A stretch of DNA of 64,000 nucleotides from Brucella pseudogrignonensis (GCF_032190615.1 NZ_JAVLAT010000001.1:936501-1000500), one strand, 5' to 3'. Shown: positions 30,704 through 42,844, numbered from the stretch's first letter. Numbers and translations are program-made. The notes: generated from the sequence alone by a model not told the origin.

Positions 30704-30888
30704 AAATGCACGGCTCCCGACCGTTTCAGCCATCATCGTCTCAGCACAAAATTCTGGCACAGTTTTGCTCTGCTAGCACGACCATCATTCAGCATCTTTT
30801 GGAATGACACCATGCGAAAAGCCCGTTATCCATGATAGTCGCTCCTTACCGTTATCGGTATTATTTTGCGACGGCAAACAGCTCTTAA

Positions 30889-30910
30889 TTGATATATCAA
30901 AGATATATCT
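30889..30910. promoter_or_regulatory. Candidate operator between the divergent hyp genes
   Basis: Two abutting palindromes, TTGATATATCAA and AGATATATCT, share the GATATATC core. They lie about 48 bases before the GntR gene start and 180 bases before the dehydrogenase start. Paired AT-rich palindromes of this kind suit a dimeric GntR regulator; binding is inferred. Confidence 0.5.
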
Positions 30911-30957
30911 GTAGGCTTGATACCTGTCAATCGCAATCAGTATGAGGCTTCGACTGC

Positions 30958-31641
30958 ATGGAACGTGCAAGTGTTAGTGATAAAGCAGCCAGCAAAAGTA
31001 TAACCCTCATAGACAGCTGGGGCAGCGAAAGCCTTGCTGAACAAGCTTATCGTGTGCTGGAACGTTTGATCGTTACACTGGAACTGGAACCGGGTTCTAT
31101 TGTCAATGAGCGCACGCTGATCGAATTGACTGGCATGGGTCGCACCCCGATCCGCGAAGCGATCCAGCGGCTTGCATGGGAAGGACTGGTTGAAGTGCGG
31201 CCACGTTCCGGCATTGCTATCGCGCCGATTGATCCAAAAGATTTCAACAAGGTTCTGGATGCCCGGGAAGGCGTTGAGCGCGTATTGGCTCGCGACGCTG
31301 CGCGCTTCGGCAGCAAGCGCGATTACGAACGACTACAAACTGCCGCCGATGCGATGCGAGAAGCAATCCCAACTGATAATGTTTCATTGTTTCTTGATGC
31401 TGACAAAGCCTTCGACATCGTGTTGGGAAGCGCTGCCGGTAACCCCTTCGCCACGCGCCTTGCAGCTCCATTGCAAACACACAGCCGTCGTTTCTGGTTC
31501 CGGTTGCGTCCAACAACAGGAATTGTTGGCTCAGCAAGTGCCCACGCGACACTCATTGAAGCGATCATATCACGAGAGCCAGACCGCGCGAGTGATACCG
31601 CCAGCGAATTGATGAGCTATTTGCGCACGCTGGCTCCGTAA
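30958..31641 (+). CDS. GntR family regulator (FCD type), probable hydroxyproline regulator
   Basis: A 227-residue regulator. The winged helix spans residues 20-85 (LAEQAYRVLERLIVTLELEP, RTPIREAIQRLAWEGLVEVR, RSGIAIAPI), followed by a helical FCD ligand domain. It is divergent from the dehydrogenase-epimerase pair and shares a 250-base control region with it. Control of these genes by hydroxyproline is the natural reading, but is inference. Confidence 0.88.
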   Translation: MERASVSDKAASKSITLIDSWGSESLAEQAYRVLERLIVTLELEPGSIVNERTLIELTGMGRTPIREAIQRLAWEGLVEVRPRSGIAIAPIDPKDFNKVLDAREGVERVLARDAARFGSKRDYERLQTAADAMREAIPTDNVSLFLDADKAFDIVLGSAAGNPFATRLAAPLQTHSRRFWFRLRPTTGIVGSASAHATLIEAIISREPDRASDTASELMSYLRTLAP

Positions 31642-31650
31642 TGCAAAACT

Positions 31651-31866
31651 TCAACCCGCGTTCGTCAGGCGATTTGAATAGGAAGTAGAACTCACGTCGG
31701 AATCTGCTACCGAGCGGGTATCGAAGATAACTCCGTCATCAGTGCCAATGTCGTTGGTAGCCTGCACATAAGAATGCCGACTACCATGTGCCATATCAAT
31801 GTTCTGAACTGTCATGATCGAAAATATGGCCATAAAGCCGAACAGTGCCTGCGACGAGTAACGCAT
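31651..31866 (-). CDS. Small hypothetical, possibly exported protein
   Basis: A 71-residue frame from the ATG at 31866, where GGAG lies eight bases upstream. The first 23 residues (MRYSSQALFGFMAIFSIMTV) look like a weak signal or anchor segment, and the rest is polar (GVIFDTRSVADSDVSSTSYS). I recognise no family. Codon use is ordinary. It ends ten bases beyond the GntR gene stop on the other strand. Confidence 0.45.
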   Translation of the reverse strand: MRYSSQALFGFMAIFSIMTVQNIDMAHGSRHSYVQATNDIGTDDGVIFDTRSVADSDVSSTSYSNRLTNAG

Positions 31867-31980
31867 CTCCAACGCTCCGCCATGAATTTGACGGCTCAAA
31901 TTAAGCGCCGTCTCATGTCAGAATAATGGCAAATACATCGCAACAATAAGCGATCACATCACAAATATGCGATCAGCGTC

Positions 31981-32012
31981 AGCTGACTTTATGCCTTTAG
32001 CTGACTTTATGC
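31981..32012. repeat. Tandem 14-base repeat at the marR 3' end
   Basis: AGCTGACTTTATGC occurs twice, 18 bases apart. On the minus strand it encodes the last residues HKVS; the first copy supplies the stop codon, and the second lies just beyond it, so this looks like a recent small duplication. Confidence 0.7.
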
Positions 32013-32434
32013 ATTGAGTCCGACATTCTCCGCATAACTTGAAGCGTTGTGTTTAAATCATCGTCGCTGATGCCTTCAAGAAGATCAACGCGCACTTCAG
32101 CTGCAAGGTCTACAACCTGCTGTGCAAGCGCTTTACCCTCTTCTGTCATGACGATGCGTTTTGCACGACGGTCGCCTTCAACGGCTTGGCGCTCAACAAA
32201 TGCCTGACGTTCAAGCCCGTCAATCAGACGAACCATCGTAGCATTCTCAATCTCCAACACCTCTGCCAGTTCTTTCTGGTAAAGACCTTCCTGTTCAATC
32301 AGCGTCAACAGGGTACGTGCGCGTGCCAATGTCAGGCCACGTTCCTTCACACGAGCATCAAAAACAGTACGAAGCTTGCGGTTGACCTTCGCCATTGCAT
32401 CGATCATTTCCGCGCTGAGTTCTGCTCTGCTCAT
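31997..32434 (-). CDS. MarR family transcriptional regulator
   Basis: A 145-residue winged-helix protein: TLARARTLLTLIEQEGLYQK, then the recognition helix region LAEVLEIENATMVRLIDGLE and the wing ERQAVEGDRRAKRIVMTEEG. MarR proteins usually repress a neighbouring gene and answer to small phenolic or oxidising compounds. No obvious partner is adjacent: the atp operon lies upstream and a small hypothetical gene downstream. Confidence 0.92.
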   Translation of the reverse strand: MSRAELSAEMIDAMAKVNRKLRTVFDARVKERGLTLARARTLLTLIEQEGLYQKELAEVLEIENATMVRLIDGLERQAFVERQAVEGDRRAKRIVMTEEGKALAQQVVDLAAEVRVDLLEGISDDDLNTTLQVMRRMSDSMHKVS

Positions 32435-32560
32435 TGCATCAACCTTTATATTAGCAGCCTAACAATTCTATCATGAGATAAAAGGCCGGAATATTATTTT
32501 CAAGCGATCTTCGACACCTCACGCAACCGTGATGGTATAGGTCGCTCTACCGTTCAAAAT

Positions 32561-32588
32561 AAAAAAAGCGGACCGAAGTCCGCCTTTT
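32561..32588 (-). terminator. atp operon terminator
   Basis: On the minus strand GCGGAC, a TTCG tetraloop and GTCCGC are followed by T7. This is a textbook rho-independent terminator, about 40 bases after atpC. Confidence 0.92.
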
Positions 32589-32626
32589 CAAATTCTCTTT
32601 TAATGGGAAGCCGAAGCTTGTCCTTT

Positions 32627-33034
32627 TCAGGCCGGAAGCACCGACCCCTGCAACGTCATCAGCTGGTGCAGGAAAATCTCTGCCTTCGTGCGATGTTCGT
32701 TGCTTGTAGCATTTTCAAGATGCTTACGTGCAATTTCAATGCGCTTCTGAATATCAGCCGGATCGACATCATCAACATGCGTTGCCGATTCAGCGAGCAC
32801 AGTGCAGCCCTGTGGGGTAATGTCAGCAAAGCCGCCAAACACCACGTAGGAGTCAGACTTGCCGTCGCTCAGCTTAACCGAAACGACACCCGGCATGATC
32901 GTCGTCATCAGCGGCGAGTGACCAGCAAGCGCCGTCAGGTAGCCTTCGCTGCCCGGAATGACAACTTCCGTCACTTCAGCCGAAAGCAGAAGGCGCTCTG
33001 GCGAAACGAGTTCGAATTGGAAAGCTTGAGCCAT
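32627..33034 (-). CDS. atpC: F1 ATP synthase epsilon subunit
   Basis: Last gene of the operon. The N-terminal beta domain (FQFELVSPERLLLSAEVTEV, then GSEGYLTALAGHSPLMTTIM) and a C-terminal helical hairpin make 135 residues. It couples F1 rotation and can inhibit ATP hydrolysis. The ATG at 33034 gives the conserved MAQAF start; an in-frame GTG lies nine bases upstream. Confidence 0.95.
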   Translation of the reverse strand: MAQAFQFELVSPERLLLSAEVTEVVIPGSEGYLTALAGHSPLMTTIMPGVVSVKLSDGKSDSYVVFGGFADITPQGCTVLAESATHVDDVDPADIQKRIEIARKHLENATSNEHRTKAEIFLHQLMTLQGSVLPA

Positions 33035-33054
33035 GGTTCTCACTTAAATTTCTG

Positions 33055-33100
33055 GAGCCTGATCCCGAAAACAAAACAGCTTCGATAAAAGATCATACTC
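33055..33100. repeat. Degenerate REP-type palindrome between atpD and atpC
   Basis: GAGCCTGATC and GATCATACTC are inverted with two mismatches, enclosing CCGAA and TTCG. The consensus resembles the rhizobial REP unit (GATCATGATCCCGAAAA-type). Recognised by pattern, not by search. Confidence 0.5.
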
Positions 33101-33116
33101 AAACACATGAACAGGC

Positions 33117-33148
33117 ATTTTCGGCGGGCTTTAAAACCCGCCGAAAAT
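33117..33148. terminator. Hairpin between atpD and atpC
   Basis: Perfect 12-base-pair stem (ATTTTCGGCGGG/CCCGCCGAAAAT) with an eight-base loop, nine bases after the atpD stop. It may attenuate transcription into atpC or protect the 3' end of the upstream message. Confidence 0.65.
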
Positions 33149-33156
33149 TCAATTCA

Positions 33157-35666
<2,510 letters not shown>

Positions 35667-35687
35667 CCGTTCATCCCGTCACAAAGT

Positions 35688-37217
35688 TCAAGCGAAAGAC
35701 TTGGCGAACGCGTCGACCGCTGCCTTGAGCTTTGCTTTGATGTTGTCGGTGAGTGCCTTTTCATCGCGGATCGCGTCGAGAACATCCTTGTGCTCGGTGC
35801 GCAGCGAAGAAAGAAGACCCGCTTCGAACTTGCCAACCTGGTTGACGGCGATCTTGTCGAGATAGCCATTCACGCCAGCGTAAATCACGGCAACCTGTTC
35901 TTCCGTCTTGAGCGGCGAGAACTGTGGCTGCTTGAGAAGTTCGGTCAGACGTGCACCGCGGTTAAGCAAACGCTGTGTCGAAGCATCAAGATCCGAACCG
36001 AACTGAGCAAATGCTGCCATTTCACGATACTGGGCGAGTTCACCCTTAATCGAACCGGCAACCTGCTTCATGGCCTTGATCTGAGCGGACGAACCAACGC
36101 GCGAAACCGACAGACCCACGTTAACAGCAGGACGGATACCCTGATAGAACAGGTTGGTTTCGAGGAAGATCTGGCCGTCAGTGATCGAGATCACGTTGGT
36201 CGGAATGAACGCGGAAACGTCGTTACCCTGCGTTTCGATGACTGGCAGAGCCGTCAGCGAACCAGCGCCGTTTTCGTCGTTGAGCTTCGCAGCGCGCTCG
36301 AGAAGACGCGAGTGAAGGTAGAAAACGTCGCCCGGATACGCTTCACGGCCCGGAGGACGACGAAGCAGAAGCGACATCTGACGGTAAGCGACAGCCTGCT
36401 TGGAAAGATCGTCATAACCGATCAGAGCGTGCTGGCCATTGTCACGGAAATATTCGCCGATAGCGCAGCCTGCGAATGGTGCAAGGTACTGCATCGGAGC
36501 CGGATCAGAAGCGGTAGCCGCGATCACGACGGAATATTCAAGAGCGCCGCGTTCTTCGAGAACCTTAACGAACTGAGCAACAGTGGAACGCTTCTGGCCG
36601 ATAGCAACGTAAACGCAATAAAGCTTTTCGCTGTCCGGGCCGTTGTCGTGGATTGGCTTCTGGTTCAGGAAAGTATCGAGAATGATCGCGGTTTTACCGG
36701 TCTGACGGTCACCGATGACCAGCTCGCGCTGACCACGACCAACAGGGATCAGAGCGTCAACAGCCTTGAGGCCGGTCGACATTGGCTCATGAACCGACTT
36801 ACGCGGAATGATGCCCGGCGCCTTAACGTCGACGCGGCGACGTTCGGTAGCAACGATTGGACCCTTGCCGTCGATTGGGTTGCCGAGAGCATCGACAACG
36901 CGGCCGAGCAGGCCTGGACCGACTGGAACGTCAACGATCGCGCCGGTACGCTTGACGACGTCGCCTTCCTTGATGTCACGGTCGGCGCCGAAAATAACCA
37001 CACCGACATTGTCGGTTTCGAGGTTAAGCGCCATGCCGCGAATACCACCAGGGAATTCGACCATTTCGCCAGCCTGAACATTGTCCAGACCGTAAACGCG
37101 GGCGATACCGTCGCCAACGGACAGAACCTGACCGACTTCGGAGACCTCAGCCTCCTTGCCGAAGTTCTTGATTTGCTCTTTCAGGATAGCGGAAATTTCC
37201 GCGGCGCGGATGTCCAT
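35688..37217 (-). CDS. atpA: F1 ATP synthase alpha subunit
   Basis: Non-catalytic nucleotide-binding subunit, 509 residues. Walker A is [18 protein letters not shown], the arginine finger segment is [17 protein letters not shown], and the N-terminal [20 protein letters not shown] binds delta. It overlaps the atpH stop by one base, so the genes are translationally coupled. Confidence 0.97.
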   Translation of the reverse strand: MDIRAAEISAILKEQIKNFGKEAEVSEVGQVLSVGDGIARVYGLDNVQAGEMVEFPGGIRGMALNLETDNVGVVIFGADRDIKEGDVVKRTGAIVDVPVGPGLLGRVVDALGNPIDGKGPIVATERRRVDVKAPGIIPRKSVHEPMSTGLKAVDALIPVGRGQRELVIGDRQTGKTAIILDTFLNQKPIHDNGPDSEKLYCVYVAIGQKRSTVAQFVKVLEERGALEYSVVIAATASDPAPMQYLAPFAGCAIGEYFRDNGQHALIGYDDLSKQAVAYRQMSLLLRRPPGREAYPGDVFYLHSRLLERAAKLNDENGAGSLTALPVIETQGNDVSAFIPTNVISITDGQIFLETNLFYQGIRPAVNVGLSVSRVGSSAQIKAMKQVAGSIKGELAQYREMAAFAQFGSDLDASTQRLLNRGARLTELLKQPQFSPLKTEEQVAVIYAGVNGYLDKIAVNQVGKFEAGLLSSLRTEHKDVLDAIRDEKALTDNIKAKLKAAVDAFAKSFA

Positions 37218-37777
37218 CAGCCGACCTCTTTCAGTGCAAGCTTGAGAGAAGAAAGTTTTGTGCGAAGGGACGTGTCGATCTGACGCGAACCCATTTTGAC
37301 GACAAGCCCGCCGAGGATCGAAGGATCGACGGTGACATTGATCGTCACGTCCTTGCCGGCGACGCCCTTCAGCGTTGCCTTCAATTCGTTCTGCTGTGCA
37401 GCAGTTAATTCGTGCGCAGAGATAACATCGGCGGAAATTTCACCGCGATGTTCGGCTGCAATCGCACGGAAAGCGGCGATAATGCCAGGCAACGCGAAAA
37501 GGCGGCGATTAGACGCCACGACGCGCAGGAAATTGCCGACAAGACCCTTGATGCCAGCCTTATCAGCAATCGCGCCAATGGCGTGAAGCTGGTCTTCTGC
37601 ATTGAAGACCGGGCTGGAAATCAGACGCTTCAGGTCTTCGCTTCCGCTCAGAAGCGCCTCGAAACGGCCAAGATCTTTTTCCACAGCAGCAACGGATTTT
37701 GCATCGAGCGCAAGCTCAAACAACGATCCGGCGTAGCGCTGTGCGACACCTGAAATGAGCGAAGACGTTTCTGCCAC
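37217..37777 (-). CDS. atpH: F1 ATP synthase delta subunit
   Basis: First gene of the F1 operon; joins F1 to the peripheral stalk. The start is a GTG at 37777 giving (M)[20 protein letters not shown], the conserved alphaproteobacterial N-terminus, and 186 residues. The open frame extends to 37921 but those codons look like leader sequence. The C-terminal part is [20 protein letters not shown]. The F0 genes are not in the window, as expected for Rhizobiales, where F0 and F1 genes are in separate operons. Confidence 0.95.
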   Translation of the reverse strand: MAETSSLISGVAQRYAGSLFELALDAKSVAAVEKDLGRFEALLSGSEDLKRLISSPVFNAEDQLHAIGAIADKAGIKGLVGNFLRVVASNRRLFALPGIIAAFRAIAAEHRGEISADVISAHELTAAQQNELKATLKGVAGKDVTINVTVDPSILGGLVVKMGSRQIDTSLRTKLSSLKLALKEVG

Positions 37778-38048
37778 GAACAACCTGCTCTCTACGTTGA
37801 AACCATCTTTTTGGGAGTTCAGCAGGACCAAATGGCCCAAGCAGATGATTTTATTGAATGTTTCCGGGGAACCCCTGACGCGCGAGCGCGACAACACCGA
37901 AATGTGATTGCCGTCTAGCATAGACGAACCGGACTCGCAACACGCGAATCCCGCACTTTTGTGTAAGTTTTGCCGCTATTTTAGGTTAGAAAACGACTGA
38001 CTAAGCTCACTAATCAAGCATGATGCTTTTTAGCACAGCAATCCAACT

Positions 38049-38438
38049 TCAGCTGATAAAGCCAAAAGCGTAAAGCAGAGCTGCGGCAGCAAGTGCAAAT
38101 TCGATAACGGCAGCGATGATATTGTAAAAAGTTGCACCTTTGTCCGACATCATCGAAATGAAGCGTCCGAACAGCGCAAATCCCCAAACAGCCCCAAGCA
38201 CAACCCACAAAAATGGCTGTGCAAAAATCAAACAACCGAGCCCTACACCCAGATATGGACCAGCAAGCACTGCGCGAATGGAGCTGTAAGCTTCCGGGCG
38301 TGCATTGATCGGCTGAAGACGCAGCAGCTTCATGGTAATGCCAGGCGCAAACAACATGACGACACCGGCCAGCGCTGTTACGACTGCCGCACTCCATGCA
38401 AGCCATTCGCCAGTTGTCGCAGGAAGATAGAATTCCAT
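38049..38438 (-). CDS. Four-helix membrane protein (DUF4345-like)
   Basis: 129 residues with four membrane segments (AWSAAVVTALAGVVMLFAPG, AVLAGPYLGVGLGCLIFAQP, FLWVVLGAVWGFALFGRFIS, IIAAVIEFALAAAALLYAFG). The loop after helix 1 (RPEAYSSIRAVLAGPYLGVG) looks like the DUF4345 family. Function unknown. It stands alone between the atp operon and priA. Confidence 0.7.
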   Translation of the reverse strand: MEFYLPATTGEWLAWSAAVVTALAGVVMLFAPGITMKLLRLQPINARPEAYSSIRAVLAGPYLGVGLGCLIFAQPFLWVVLGAVWGFALFGRFISMMSDKGATFYNIIAAVIEFALAAAALLYAFGFIS

Positions 38439-38526
38439 CAGATTTTATCCTCTTATCAATCTTGCACTCTGTAGCTGAAATCAGGGCTTGTTGTCATGCC
38501 TGCTCTCTGAGGTGGTTAGACAGCGC

Positions 38527-38650
38527 AGATTTTGGTTTTGCTAGGCCGAAAACGGTGGATTAGGAGAACCGGCGCGCAGCGTACTTGAAGTACGTGAGCA
38601 CCGGAAGCGCACGAAGACGCCGTTTGCAGGCCAGCATAACCAAAATATCA
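38527..38650. repeat. Large palindromic intergenic repeat (Bru-RS-like), copy 1
   Basis: The ends are inverted (AGATTTTGGTTTTGCTAGGCC-like against GGCCAGCATAACCAAAATAT), and the core has GTACTTGAAGTAC followed by GTGAGCACCGGAAGCGCA. The same element recurs at 53667-53790. It sits directly after the priA stop. The Bru-RS name is my inference from size, palindromy and host group. Confidence 0.65.
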
Positions 38651-38655
38651 GGTGC

Positions 38656-40866
38656 CTAAAGGAAGCTTTGCGGATCAATGTCAATATTCACCCGGATCGA
38701 GCCGCGTTCTTTTGGAGAAGCAGCCAACAAAGCACGGATAAACCCTTGAATATCTGCGCGTTTTGTGCCGTGAATGAGGATACGGAAGCGATGGCGCCCA
38801 CGCACAATCGCAAGTGGTGCCTCTGCTGGTCCTAGCACAGAAATCTCTGGTGATGCGGGGGCTGCACGGCGCAACGCTCGCGCATGGTTCTCGGCGTCTG
38901 GCCGGTTATCCGCAGAGATAATGAGTGCCGCGAGACGCCCAAAAGGCGGCAGAACACTACGCTCCCGCTCTTCGATTTCGCGTGCATAAAAGGCTTCCGA
39001 ATCGCCACTAATAATAGCCTTCATCACTGGATGATCAGGCTGATAGGTTTGTAAAAGGCCGAGACTTTTGCGGCCTGTTCGTCCTGCACGACCCGTCACC
39101 TGATTGAGCAACTGGAATGTGCGTTCAACAGCGCGTGGATCGCCATTAGCAAGCCCAAGGTCGGCATCCACCACGCCCACCAGCGTCATATTGGGGAAGT
39201 TGTGCCCCTTGGCGACAAGCTGCGTGCCGATCACAATATCCGCCTCACCCTTGGCGATGGCATCCAGTTCAAGCCGCAGACGCTTCACACCACCCGCCAT
39301 ATCCGATGACAGCACAATGATTCGCGCATCCGGGAAGGTTGCGGCTACTTCTTCCGCAATCCGCTCCACGCCGGGGCCACAAGCGACCAGATGATCAAGC
39401 GTACCGCATTCCGGGCAGGCTTCCGGCACTGGCTCGTGATAGCCACACTGATGACACATCAACTGATTGCGAAAGCGATGCTCGACCAGCCAGCTGGAAC
39501 ATTGCGGACACTGAAAACGATGGCCGCAGACACGGCACAGCGTAAGCGGCGCATAACCGCGCCTGTTGAGAAACAGCAGCGCCTGCTCACCGCGTTCCAC
39601 TGTTTTACCCACAGCTTCTGTGAGCGCTGGCGACAAAAATCGCCCCGGCGGCGGCGGCGACCGTCGCATATCAATGGTTTTCAGTGTCGGCAGTGCCGCT
39701 TCCGCATAACGACCATAAAGCTTGATTCGCCTGTATCGCCCCTGATCAGCATTGACCTGGCTCTCGATAGATGGCGTCGCCGACGCCAGTATCACCGGAA
39801 AACCACCAATATGACCACGCACCACGGCCATATCCCGCGCATTGTAATAGACGCGATCTTCCTGCTTGTAAGCCGGATCATGTTCTTCATCGACCACGAT
39901 CAGGCCAAGTTCTTTGAATGGTAAAAACAATGCCGAACGCGCACCGGCAACGACCCGGACTGTGCCTTCTGTCACTTGCCGCCAGACGCGTTCCCGCGTG
40001 CGCGGTGCAAGATCAGAATGCCATTCCGCAGGTTTTGAGCCGAAACGATCATGAAAACGGTCGAGAAACTGCTGCGTCAGTGCAATTTCAGGCAGGAGAA
40101 TCAGCACCTGCTTACCCTGATCAAGCGCCTTGGCCACAGCTTCAAAGTAAACTTCGGTTTTGCCTGATCCGGTCACGCCATCAAGCAGCGATACGGAAAA
40201 CGCATCGGCCTCAACTGATTCGGCTAGCATTTCAGCAGCCGCTTGTTGATCTTCCGAAAGTGCTGCTCGCGCATAACTCGTGTCAGGCGTGGCCACCACT
40301 GCGGGCGGAGGCAACATGACTTCTTCGAACACGCCCTGCGTTTTCAAACCATCCACAACCGTCAGCGAGACACCGGCAGCGTGCGCAAGGCCTGAACGCG
40401 TCCAGGCAAGCCCATCGCGTGCCAGTTCCATCACGCGAGCACGGGCACCAGTCATGCGTTCTGGCTCACTACCATTGTAACGAATCCCCGGTACTTTTGG
40501 CTCAGGATCAAAGGCCGCAGGCGCGCGCAACACCATCCGCGCCACCATTCCGGGCGGCGAAAGCGTATAATCTGCGGCCCAGCGCATGAAGCGCAGCATT
40601 TCGCCATCGACAGGCGGGCAATCAAAAACTTCCGTGATCGCGCGTAGTTTTTTGGAATCCACCGCATCGGTTGCGCCATCGCAGACAATGCCCGCAACCT
40701 CGCGCGGCCCCAAAGGCACGCGCACAATCGAACCGGGCTGGACATGCATTCCAGCCGGCACCATATAAGAATAAGGACGCTCTGCGGGCATAGGTACAAG
40801 CACCGGCACCACGCTTTGGGTGGGCTCCGCAAACAGGCTCAAAATATCGTGCGAATCTTTCGACAT
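38656..40866 (-). CDS. priA: Primosomal protein N' (replication restart helicase)
   Basis: A DEAH helicase that reloads the replisome at stalled forks. Walker A is GVTGSGKTEVYFEAVAKA, the DEAH-type box is VVDEEHDPAYKQED, and two zinc sites are formed by CRVCGHRFQCPQC and CHQCGYHEPVPEACPECG. The helicase C-terminal motif is GRAGRTGRKSLGL. The N-terminal 3' DNA-binding domain (VVPVLVPMPAERPYSYMVPA) is present. 736 residues is normal. It is divergent from the transaldolase gene. Confidence 0.96.
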   Translation of the reverse strand: MSKDSHDILSLFAEPTQSVVPVLVPMPAERPYSYMVPAGMHVQPGSIVRVPLGPREVAGIVCDGATDAVDSKKLRAITEVFDCPPVDGEMLRFMRWAADYTLSPPGMVARMVLRAPAAFDPEPKVPGIRYNGSEPERMTGARARVMELARDGLAWTRSGLAHAAGVSLTVVDGLKTQGVFEEVMLPPPAVVATPDTSYARAALSEDQQAAAEMLAESVEADAFSVSLLDGVTGSGKTEVYFEAVAKALDQGKQVLILLPEIALTQQFLDRFHDRFGSKPAEWHSDLAPRTRERVWRQVTEGTVRVVAGARSALFLPFKELGLIVVDEEHDPAYKQEDRVYYNARDMAVVRGHIGGFPVILASATPSIESQVNADQGRYRRIKLYGRYAEAALPTLKTIDMRRSPPPPGRFLSPALTEAVGKTVERGEQALLFLNRRGYAPLTLCRVCGHRFQCPQCSSWLVEHRFRNQLMCHQCGYHEPVPEACPECGTLDHLVACGPGVERIAEEVAATFPDARIIVLSSDMAGGVKRLRLELDAIAKGEADIVIGTQLVAKGHNFPNMTLVGVVDADLGLANGDPRAVERTFQLLNQVTGRAGRTGRKSLGLLQTYQPDHPVMKAIISGDSEAFYAREIEERERSVLPPFGRLAALIISADNRPDAENHARALRRAAPASPEISVLGPAEAPLAIVRGRHRFRILIHGTKRADIQGFIRALLAASPKERGSIRVNIDIDPQSFL

Positions 40867-40970
40867 GATAGCGTGACCTTGGCGCGGCTTTGCGCTAAAG
40901 AAAAGCCACCTTGCCGGATTTAAATCAATTTAAATCCCCTAACCCGCGCTCATTATGGAGGAACGCTGTT

Positions 40971-41624
40971 ATGAAGTTTTTCGTCGACACTGCGGACGTC
41001 AAGGAAATCCGCGAACTCAACGATCTCGGTCTGGTTGATGGCGTGACCACCAATCCATCGCTGATCCTGAAGTCCGGCCGCGATATTCTTGAAGTAACCA
41101 AAGAAATCTGCTCCTTCGTCAAGGGTCCGGTTTCGGCTGAAGTTGCTGGAACAGAATATGAGCAGATCATGAAGGAAGCTGCAGTCATTGCCAAGATCGC
41201 AGACAATATCTGCATCAAGCTGCCACTGACGCTCGATGGCCTCAAGGCTTGTAAGGCACTGACCTCCGATGGTCACAAAACCAACGTGACGCTCTGCTTC
41301 TCAGCCAATCAGGCTCTGCTCGCTGCAAAGGCTGGTGCTACATTCGTTTCGCCATTCATCGGCCGTATCGATGATATGGGCATCAACGGCATGGAACTGA
41401 TTGCTGAAATCCGTACCATCTTCGACAACTACGATTTCCGTACCGAAATCCTGGCTGCTTCGGTTCGCACCGTAAACCACGTCAAGGAAGCTGCTCTCAT
41501 CGGCGCAGACGTTGTTACTGCACCACCAGCAACACTAAAGGCACTCGTCAAGCATCCGCTGACCGACAAGGGCCTCGAAACATTCCTCGCCGACTGGGCA
41601 AAGACTGGCCAGAAAATCGCTTAA
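40971..41624 (+). CDS. Transaldolase-like / fructose-6-phosphate aldolase
   Basis: 217 residues, the short TalC/FSA class: [20 protein letters not shown] at the start, the TNPSLI motif, and the Schiff-base lysine in [16 protein letters not shown]. Such short enzymes are either transaldolases or fructose-6-phosphate aldolases; the sequence does not settle which. GGAGGA lies eight bases before the ATG and fixes the start over an in-frame upstream ATG at 40911. Confidence 0.93.
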   Translation: MKFFVDTADVKEIRELNDLGLVDGVTTNPSLILKSGRDILEVTKEICSFVKGPVSAEVAGTEYEQIMKEAAVIAKIADNICIKLPLTLDGLKACKALTSDGHKTNVTLCFSANQALLAAKAGATFVSPFIGRIDDMGINGMELIAEIRTIFDNYDFRTEILAASVRTVNHVKEAALIGADVVTAPPATLKALVKHPLTDKGLETFLADWAKTGQKIA

Positions 41625-41645
41625 TCAGTTCGCTGATTAAAATAC

Positions 41646-41675
41646 AAAACGGCGGATCAGTGATCCGCCGTTTTT
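41646..41675. terminator. Bidirectional terminator between converging genes
   Basis: GGCGGATCA and TGATCCGCC with A4 and T5 flanks form a strong hairpin between the transaldolase gene and the AAA ATPase gene on the opposite strand. Confidence 0.9.
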
Positions 41676-41677
41676 GT

Positions 41678-42772
41678 TTATCCAAGTTCCGTTTCGCCAT
41701 CATGCTTGGCGACACGGATCGGCCTGCTACCGCAATATTCGGTAATCGCCTCAGCAAGCCGAGCCGAATGTGTCACCACCCATATCTGGCTGCGCTCAGA
41801 AGCGCGCGCGATCATCTTAGCAAGCGATGGTATCATATCGGGATGCAGGCTTGCCTCTGGCTCATTCAAAGCAATCAAAGGTGGCAAGCGGTAAGACAAA
41901 AGCGCACCAGCCAAAGCCAGCAAACGTATCTGCCCATCGGACAATTCACCCGGACGAAACACGCGATGCGGAAAAGCTGGGAAACTCAGACCAAATGTCG
42001 CCGTCTCTTGCGGATAGGGGGTATCGAGCTTCGCGCCTTCAAGCGCACTTGCAATCAACTCACCGAGATCAACCGTATCCTGACGGATATGCGCAAGCGT
42101 CGCAAAGACCGAAGCGAGATTGTTGCCGTCTTCATCGAGCATCGAAGCGGTTGCTGCGATTGATGGCTGACGCATAGGTGCATCGCGGTCACTTCTGAAA
42201 CCATGATAGAAACGCCAGCCGCGCATTTGCGCCGCGAGATCACCGATCTCAGGATAATGCCCGGATTGTCCAAGCACCGACAATGCACTCTCCGACGTCA
42301 AAAGACGACTTGGATGTTCGGTTCGCCGCCCCTCCCCGTCGCGCGCAAAAACCGCAGGTCCTTTGCGATCCATGAGATCAACAGGACGTCGCCCGGTATC
42401 GAGATTAAGCTGCTCTTGCTTGATCTGTGGTTCGAACGGAAATGCACCCGATACCGGCGGCGGCAGACCAGCCTCGACACGATAAGACAAGCGCGAGGCA
42501 AGCCGTTCGTCTTCAAACTCGGCTTCAAGAATGATTCGGGCGGACTCCTGCTTGCGCCGCACACCGCCCCACATGGCGGATTGCATGCCACCTTCACGGA
42601 CAATTTCATTTGAGAACGTACCTTGGGCGGCAGCCTTCACCAATTGCAGGGCGCGATAGAGATTGGATTTCCCGGCACCATTTTCACCAACAAAAACCGT
42701 AACCTGTCCGAGATCAAACCGGACAGACCGAAGTGAACGATAGCCTTTTGCTGAGAATGAAACGAGCCGCAT
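41678..42772 (-). CDS. AAA ATPase (SMC/RecF-type, predicted)
   Basis: A 364-residue ATPase of the AAA_15/AAA_21 type. It starts LVSFSAKGYRSLRSVRFDL, Walker A is FVGENGAGKSNLYRALQL, and the Walker B region is LPPLIALNEPEASLHPDMIP, followed by VVTHSARLAEAI. This is the architecture of OLD/RecF-like chromosomal ATPases whose role is mostly unknown. GAGGAAATT before the ATG at 42772 sets the start; the frame could extend to 42805 but would cross the terminator. No toxin or nuclease partner is adjacent, so a defence role is not supported. Confidence 0.8.
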   Translation of the reverse strand: MRLVSFSAKGYRSLRSVRFDLGQVTVFVGENGAGKSNLYRALQLVKAAAQGTFSNEIVREGGMQSAMWGGVRRKQESARIILEAEFEDERLASRLSYRVEAGLPPPVSGAFPFEPQIKQEQLNLDTGRRPVDLMDRKGPAVFARDGEGRRTEHPSRLLTSESALSVLGQSGHYPEIGDLAAQMRGWRFYHGFRSDRDAPMRQPSIAATASMLDEDGNNLASVFATLAHIRQDTVDLGELIASALEGAKLDTPYPQETATFGLSFPAFPHRVFRPGELSDGQIRLLALAGALLSYRLPPLIALNEPEASLHPDMIPSLAKMIARASERSQIWVVTHSARLAEAITEYCGSRPIRVAKHDGETELG

Positions 42773-42793
42773 AATTTCCTCTGTCAGATAAGC

Positions 42794-42822
42794 AAAAGGC
42801 GGCACAAGATGCGCCGCCTTTT
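42794..42822 (-). terminator. lptE terminator
   Basis: AAAAGGCGGC and GCCGCCTTTT pair around a nine-base loop, 22 bases past the lptE stop. Confidence 0.82.
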
Positions 42823-42844
42823 ATAATTCAACGAACTAATCCGC

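Noticed and set aside
30785..30970. A 61-codon minus-strand frame in the hydroxyproline control region
   Set aside because: It covers the probable operator and promoter and has no ribosome site.
41678..42772. AAA ATPase as part of a phage-defence pair
   Set aside because: No nuclease, TOPRIM or toxin gene lies beside it; its neighbours are lptE and a transaldolase, and it looks like a widespread chromosomal ATPase.
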